From: Paraburkholderia lycopersici
Lineage (GTDB): Bacteria; Pseudomonadota; Gammaproteobacteria; Burkholderiales; Burkholderiaceae
Direction: 5' to 3'
NCBI RefSeq assembly: GCF_900096975.1
Contig: NZ_FMYQ01000021.1
Location: 1-64,000, forward strand
Length of the DNA stretch: 64,000 nt
The position numbers and the translations under genes are program-made. Below, in pieces: positions 59,527 to 64,000 of this stretch. The notes beneath the pieces were generated by a model. It was not told where the DNA came from. It saw only the letters and a list, made by a program, of their open reading frames with translations, and made no database searches. The first letter of the stretch is position 1. Each line of letters starts with the position of its first letter.

Positions 59527-62500
59527 TTACGGCTGGCGCGTGGTTTCGACCTGCTGCATCGGCGTGCTGTCGACCGGCGGCAGCGCCTTGCGCTCTCGCG
59601 GCACCCGCGCGGGCTTCACCACCTGCGCGGCGGCTTGCTGGGCGGCGCGCAGCTTGTCGGCGTCGGTGTTGACCCAGACGAGGCCCGCCGATTCCAGCAT
59701 CGGGCGCAGGGTGTCGGCCGTAGCCGGAACAGCTTGGGCCGGGCTCTGCACAGCCGGCTCGCTGATCGCGACGACCGCAGGTGCGGCCGCGACGGCGGTT
59801 CGAGCAGGCTCCGGTTGCGCCGCCGGCGTTGCCACCGGTTCTTCGGCCTGAGGCGCTTCGACGCGATCTTCACGCACGACGGGCAGCGTTTCAGCCTGGA
59901 CCGGCTCGACCGGAGCCACCGGTGCCGTCGGTTCTACGGCTGCGGCGGGCACCGCCGTTTCCGCGGCCTTCGGCGCCACGGCAGGCGCGGGCGTGGTTTC
60001 GACGGCGGCCGGCGTGGCCTCGGCAGGCGCCGAAGCCGGTTCGACCGGAGCCGGGGCTTGTTCTGCCGCGGGCGCGACGGTTTCGACAGGCGTGGCCGTC
60101 ACCGCAGCAGCGGGCGCGTGCCCGGTTTCGCCGACAACGGCTGCGGCCGGCAGCGCGGTCACGACCGCGGTTTCGACGACCGACTCGGCGCGCGTTTCGA
60201 CGGCCGGCGCTTCGTGCACCTGCGCGGCAACGGCGGGCTGCTCGATGGCCGGTTGCACGGGCGCGGCTTCCTCGCCGCCTTCCTGTGCTTCCGCGTCCGG
60301 CGTCAGGCCTGCGGTCTCCGTGTCGCGCTCGCGACGACCGCCGCGGCGGCCACGGCGGCGGCGGCGGCGCTCTTCGCCTTCACGCGGCGCGCCTTCTTCG
60401 TCGGCGCCCGCGCTCACGCCTTCGGGCAGCTCCGTCTGCGGCGCTTCGGCGTCTTCGGCGGCAGCCGATGCAGCATCAAGACGCGCTTCCTGGGCTTCGG
60501 CAGCCTCGGCGGCTTGCGTGCGGCGGCGTTGTTCGCCACGCTCGCCACGTTCACCGCGCTCGCGGCGTTCACCACGTTCCTGGCGCTCGCCGCGCGCGGC
60601 GCCGGCTTCCGCCGTCACCTCGCTGCGATCCTGGCCGCGCTCGACACGCTCGATGCGCTGTTCGCGTTCGGCGCGTGCTTCGCGGTTTTCGCGCGGCTCA
60701 CGTTGCTCGCGCGGTTCACGCGGCTCGCGGGCGCCACGGCTTTCGCGTGCTTCACGCGGTTCCCGCGGTTCCCGTGGTTCGCGTGGTTCGCGGTCCTCGC
60801 GGCGGCCTGCAGACTGGCCGGTGCGCGCGCCGCTTGCGCCTTCGCCGCGGCTTGCCGCGTCGCGGCCGCCGGTGCGGCGATTGCGGTTGCGGTCGCCGCC
60901 GGTCTTTTCACCGCGTTCGGGGCGTGCTTCGCGAGTCGGGCGCGCGGTTTTTTCGGGTTGCGCGACCGGTGCCGGCGCGGGTGCCGCAGCGGGCGCGCCG
61001 CCGAAGAGGCGCTTGACCCAGCCGAAGAATCCGCCGCCCGCGGGCGAGACGGCCACCTGCGCGGCGACGGGCGCGGTCGCGGCCGGCTTGACCGGCGCGC
61101 TCGGCGCCGGACGCTCGGGCGTGATGCCCTTCACCGCGGCTTCCTGCTTGGGTTTGGCTTCGGCGCTGCGCTTGCTGTAGCCGGTTTCCGACTCGAGTTC
61201 GCGAGCCGCCTCCTCGGCCATCTTCCACGAGGCGCGCGGGTCGTCGAGGCGCGCGTCGTCGTGACGCAGGCGCTCGAGCTTGTAGTGCGGCGTTTCCAGA
61301 TGCTTGTTCGGGATCAGGACGACGGCGACCTTGAAGCGCGACTCGATCTTGTTGATCTCCGAGCGCTTTTCGTTGAGCAGGAAGGCGGTCACTTCGACCG
61401 GCACCTGGCAGTGGATCGCCGCGGTGTTTTCCTTCATCGCCTCTTCCTGGATGATGCGCAGGACCTGAAGCGCCGACGATTCCGTGTCGCGGATGTGGCC
61501 CGTGCCGTTGCAGCGCGGGCAGGTGACGTGGCTGCCTTCCGAGAGGGCCGGGCGCAGACGCTGGCGCGACAGCTCCATCAGGCCGAAGCGCGAGATCTTG
61601 CCCATCTGCACGCGCGCGCGGTCGTGGCGCAGCGCGTCCTTCAGGCGCTGCTCGACTTCGCGCTGGCTCTTGGCCGACTCCATGTCGATGAAGTCGATCA
61701 CGATCAGGCCGCCCAGGTCGCGCAGACGCAACTGGCGCGCCACTTCGTCGGCGGCTTCGAGGTTGGTGCGCGCGGCGGTTTCCTCGATGTCGGCGCCCTT
61801 GGTCGCGCGCGCCGAGTTCACGTCGATGGCGACGAGCGCCTCGGTGTGGTCGATCACGATCGCGCCGCCCGAGGGCAGCGGCACCGTGCGCGAGTACGCC
61901 GTCTCGATCTGGTGCTCGATCTGGAAGCGCGAGAAGAGCGGGACGTCGTCGTGGTAGCGCTTCACCTTGTTGACATTGTCCGGCATCACGATATCCATGA
62001 AGGCGCGCGCCTGGTCATAGATCTCGGTGGTGTCGATGAGGATTTCGCCGATGTCGGGCTGGAAATAGTCCCGGATCGCGCGGATCACGAGGCTCGACTC
62101 CAGATAGATCAGCATCGGCTGGCCCGACTGGCCGGCCTGCGACGCGGCCTCGATGGCGCGCCACAGTTGCAGCAGGTAGTTCAGGTCCCACTGGAGTTCT
62201 TCGGCGGAGCGGCCGATGCCGGCCGTGCGCGCGATGATGCTCATGCCGTCCGGCAGTTGCAGCTGCGCCATGGTTTCGCGCAGCTCCTGCCGGTCGTCGC
62301 CCTCGATGCGGCGCGACACGCCGCCGCCGCGCGGGTTGTTCGGCATGAGGACGAGGTAGCGGCCGGCGAGCGAGATGAACGTGGTGAGGGCGGCGCCCTT
62401 GTTGCCGCGCTCTTCCTTCTCGACCTGGACGATCAGCTCCTGGCCTTCCCGGAGGGCGTCCTGGATGCGCGCGCCGCGCATGTCGACGCCTTCGCGGAAG

Positions 62501-62730
62501 TACTGGCGGGCGACTTCCTTGAACGGCAGGAAGCCGTGGCGGTCTTCGCCGTAGTTGACGAAACATGCTTCGAGCGAGGGCTCGATGCGGGTGACGATCC
62601 CCTTGTAGATGTTGCCTTTGCGCTGTTCGCGCCCGGCGGTTTCGATGTCGATGTCGATGAGCTTCTGTCCATCGACGATGGCGACGCGCAGTTCTTCCTG
62701 CTGCGTCGCGTTGAACAGCATTCGTTTCAT
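59527..62730 (-). CDS. rne: Ribonuclease E
   Basis: 1067-aa endoribonuclease, the core of the RNA degradosome. The N-terminal catalytic half has the S1 domain (IYKGIVTRIEPSLEACFVNYGEDRHGFLPFKEV), the DNase I-like region with catalytic Asp residues (VAIDVNSARATKG) and the Zn-link CPRCNGTG. The C-terminal half is disordered: an Arg/Glu-rich REPREPREP-type stretch (about 690-740), an Arg-rich RRRRRRGRRGGRR-type tract, then long Ala/Val/Pro-rich sequence. ATG 62730 gives MKRMLFNATQQEELRVAIVDGQ. A promoter lies 850 bp upstream inside rluC's start. Confidence 0.97.
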   Translation of the reverse strand: MKRMLFNATQQEELRVAIVDGQKLIDIDIETAGREQRKGNIYKGIVTRIEPSLEACFVNYGEDRHGFLPFKEVARQYFREGVDMRGARIQDALREGQELIVQVEKEERGNKGAALTTFISLAGRYLVLMPNNPRGGGVSRRIEGDDRQELRETMAQLQLPDGMSIIARTAGIGRSAEELQWDLNYLLQLWRAIEAASQAGQSGQPMLIYLESSLVIRAIRDYFQPDIGEILIDTTEIYDQARAFMDIVMPDNVNKVKRYHDDVPLFSRFQIEHQIETAYSRTVPLPSGGAIVIDHTEALVAIDVNSARATKGADIEETAARTNLEAADEVARQLRLRDLGGLIVIDFIDMESAKSQREVEQRLKDALRHDRARVQMGKISRFGLMELSRQRLRPALSEGSHVTCPRCNGTGHIRDTESSALQVLRIIQEEAMKENTAAIHCQVPVEVTAFLLNEKRSEINKIESRFKVAVVLIPNKHLETPHYKLERLRHDDARLDDPRASWKMAEEAARELESETGYSKRSAEAKPKQEAAVKGITPERPAPSAPVKPAATAPVAAQVAVSPAGGGFFGWVKRLFGGAPAAAPAPAPVAQPEKTARPTREARPERGEKTGGDRNRNRRTGGRDAASRGEGASGARTGQSAGRREDREPREPREPREPREARESRGAREPREPREQREPRENREARAEREQRIERVERGQDRSEVTAEAGAARGERQERGERRERGERGERGEQRRRTQAAEAAEAQEARLDAASAAAEDAEAPQTELPEGVSAGADEEGAPREGEERRRRRRGRRGGRRERDTETAGLTPDAEAQEGGEEAAPVQPAIEQPAVAAQVHEAPAVETRAESVVETAVVTALPAAAVVGETGHAPAAAVTATPVETVAPAAEQAPAPVEPASAPAEATPAAVETTPAPAVAPKAAETAVPAAAVEPTAPVAPVEPVQAETLPVVREDRVEAPQAEEPVATPAAQPEPARTAVAAAPAVVAISEPAVQSPAQAVPATADTLRPMLESAGLVWVNTDADKLRAAQQAAAQVVKPARVPRERKALPPVDSTPMQQVETTRQP

Positions 62731-63599
62731 TGAACGACTCCAGTGCGTTCGTGCGCGGCCGGCACGGTGCGCGGCGGCGACGCCAGGCAGCACAGTGCGG
62801 GCCGCGGCGAGCCGCGCCTTATTGTGTTGTCACAAGCACGCTGGAGCAGGAACGATGGCGGGGAGAATTGCCTTTTTGGGACACCGGTCCGGCGTTGCGT
62901 TGCCATGGACGGGCCGCGTGGGCACATGCGAAATACGGCTTCAAGAAGCGAAGAGACATGCCGCGGGTTCGCGACGGCGGCGTTTTCCTGCGCTTCCGAT
63001 CCGCCTGCGGGCAGCGCAGAGGGTTGTACCCATCGCAACGGCCGCAACAGATGCCCGCCGCAGCGGCGAACCGCGCGCGCTTTGCGGCTGGATCAGGTTC
63101 GCGGCCTCATGTTCCAAATCAGGGCCGCGCACGGGAAGCTTTCAGGAACGCCCGTCTTCCCCCTCGGGTGTCTCGCCACTTTTGACGTCGCCGTGTCCCG
63201 CACGTTGCCGGGACGATTTTCGGGCGCTCGCCGTATTTTCGCCACCAGCGCCTCCATCGGCGGTCACTTCGACCGCGCGGCGGGACGCGCCGGATAAATT
63301 CTTTATACCAATGTTCCGTTACCGTCGGAGCCGATCCTGACCGAATGTGCCTGTGGGCGCCATCCCTGCCGGTGCGGTATTCCGTGCGTGCAACTCGTTG
63401 CTTCTCAAAGCGGGGTGAGCAACCAGCCCCGGGCGCAAGTAAAATAACCGTTTATCGCTTGCTGCCTGCGCACGCCGCGTGGTCCAGGTCCAGGATAACC
63501 CCCTTGGGGTGTCCATCGGGTGGTTCGCAGAACATTTGGCCGTTTGGCCTGGGCCATTCGACCTACCATTGCGTCGGCGCTGGGCAAATTATATTCAGA
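62731..63599 (-). promoter_or_regulatory. Long rne leader and rne/rluC intergenic region
   Basis: 869 bp without a recognisable gene; several open frames cross it in both strands but lack ribosome sites. Given the promoter at 63588-63616, about 850 nt of rne 5' untranslated RNA are expected. RNase E autoregulation through its leader is known in enterobacteria, where the leader is shorter (about 360 nt). A second candidate start, an extended -10 (TGGTATAAA, minus strand at 63302-63310), would give a leader of about 565 nt. Confidence 0.6.
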
Positions 63600-63616
63600 A
63601 TGAAAGGGTTAGGCAA
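63588..63616 (-). promoter_or_regulatory. σ70 promoter of rne, overlapping the rluC start
   Basis: On the minus strand TTGCCT (63611-63616), 17-bp spacer and perfect TATAAT (63588-63593). The -35 lies inside the first codons of rluC, so the two divergent genes share this DNA. Confidence 0.7.
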
Positions 63617-64000
63617 AACATCCCAGAATCAGGTCGCAAGCGACCAGGTTTCGTTCGTCGAAATCGACGAGGGCGCGGCTGGTCAGCGCATCGACAATTT
63701 CCTCGTGCGCGTCTGCAAGGGCGTGCCGAAGAGCCACATCTATCGCATCTTGCGCAGCGGGGAAGTGCGCGTGAACAAGGGCCGGGTCGACGCGCAGTAC
63801 CGGCTTGCGGAAGGCGACGTCGTGCGCGTGCCGCCCATCCGCACCTCGCAGTCCAGTGCGCCCCCGGGCGCCGCGCCCGTTCCGGCGGCCCAGTTTCCCG
63901 TGCTTTACGAGGACGATGCGCTGCTCGTCATCGACAAGCCGGCCGGCGTGGCCGTGCACGGCGGCAGCGGCGTGGCGTTCGGCGTGATCGAGCAGTTGCG
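63600..64000 (+). CDS. rluC: 23S rRNA pseudouridine synthase RluC (N-terminal part)
   Basis: The first 133 codons are in the window; the gene continues past 64000. The N-terminus holds an S4 domain (EGAAGQRIDNFLVRVCKGVPKSHIYRILRSGEVRVNKGRV), and LYEDDALLVIDKPAGVAVHGG is the start of the RluA/RluC catalytic domain. RluC makes pseudouridines 955, 2504 and 2580 in 23S rRNA. Order rne-rluC divergent is conserved in many proteobacteria. ATG 63600 has no Shine-Dalgarno, and TATATT lies just before it, so a leaderless or weakly initiated mRNA is possible. Confidence 0.92.
   Translation, partial: MKGLGKTSQNQVASDQVSFVEIDEGAAGQRIDNFLVRVCKGVPKSHIYRILRSGEVRVNKGRVDAQYRLAEGDVVRVPPIRTSQSSAPPGAAPVPAAQFPVLYEDDALLVIDKPAGVAVHGGSGVAFGVIEQL

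Noticed and set aside
59635..62733. 1032-codon plus-strand open frame antisense to rne
   Set aside because: The translation is low-complexity Arg/Phe/Gly; the minus strand gives clear RNase E with all domains.
62731..63599. Several 60-240-codon frames in the rne leader as possible genes
   Set aside because: Translations lack recognisable features and ribosome sites, and frames on both strands are equally open because of GC bias.

Overview
This is a high-GC chromosomal window from the family Burkholderiaceae, most likely Paraburkholderia, Caballeronia or a close relative. The basis is the high third-position GC, the β-proteobacterial gene order (rpsP-rimM-trmD-rplS-Nudix-CobD-like; M48 peptidase-rsgA divergent from orn; moaA-mobA-moeA next to rne and rluC), and product families common in that group. 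No phage, insertion sequence, CRISPR array or rRNA operon was recognised.

Layout. 1-5.4 kb: end of etfA; dadA with a divergent Lrp-type regulator; a radical SAM protein with a consensus LexA operator in front of it and a terminal QLDLF motif; a TM2 protein; a PQQ-type sugar dehydrogenase. 5.5-10 kb: ribosome maturation operon rpsP-rimM-trmD-rplS, then a Nudix hydrolase and a CobD-like membrane protein. 10-17 kb: DUF2007 protein, rsgA, M48 protease, orn, mogA, darP, pmbA and folA. 17-27.4 kb: an accessory island on the minus strand that resembles a Fap functional-amyloid secretion system: small secreted proteins, a Ser-rich 527-aa subunit with Fap-like repeats, a C39 peptidase, a FapE-like protein and a coiled-coil/β-barrel protein. 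Paralogous σ54 activators lie at both ends, and a good -24/-12 promoter precedes the first gene. 27.6-42 kb: thyA, a FecR/DUF6600 protein, regulators (ArsR, GlxA), acyl-CoA thioesterase, fumC, a phospholipase D-like lipoprotein, and transporters. 42-48 kb: a UvrD-like helicase with a second LexA-like site, azlCD with an AraC regulator, and creA. 48-56 kb: two identical tRNA-Asn genes, fdxA, pncB, lutC, an Na+/H+ antiporter, a 2-hydroxyacid dehydrogenase and rmuC. 56-64 kb: the molybdenum cofactor genes moeA-mobA-moaA, rne with a very long leader, and the start of rluC.

How the genes work together. Most of the window is housekeeping: translation, folate/thymidylate, molybdenum cofactor (mogA lies 42 kb from moaA-mobA-moeA), NAD salvage and RNA decay. 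Two parts stand out. The first is the Fap-like island, which looks self-contained: candidate subunits, protease, outer-membrane exporter, own regulators and own σ54 promoter. Its first product carries an internal double-glycine motif that could be the C39 substrate. The second is a pair of genes with LexA-type operators (radical SAM protein and UvrD-like helicase), suggesting an SOS-linked DNA-repair role; the radical SAM protein also ends in a sliding-clamp-binding pentapeptide.

Limits: all calls come from reading the sequence and translations. No database search, structure prediction or alignment was run. Start codons are uncertain where stated.
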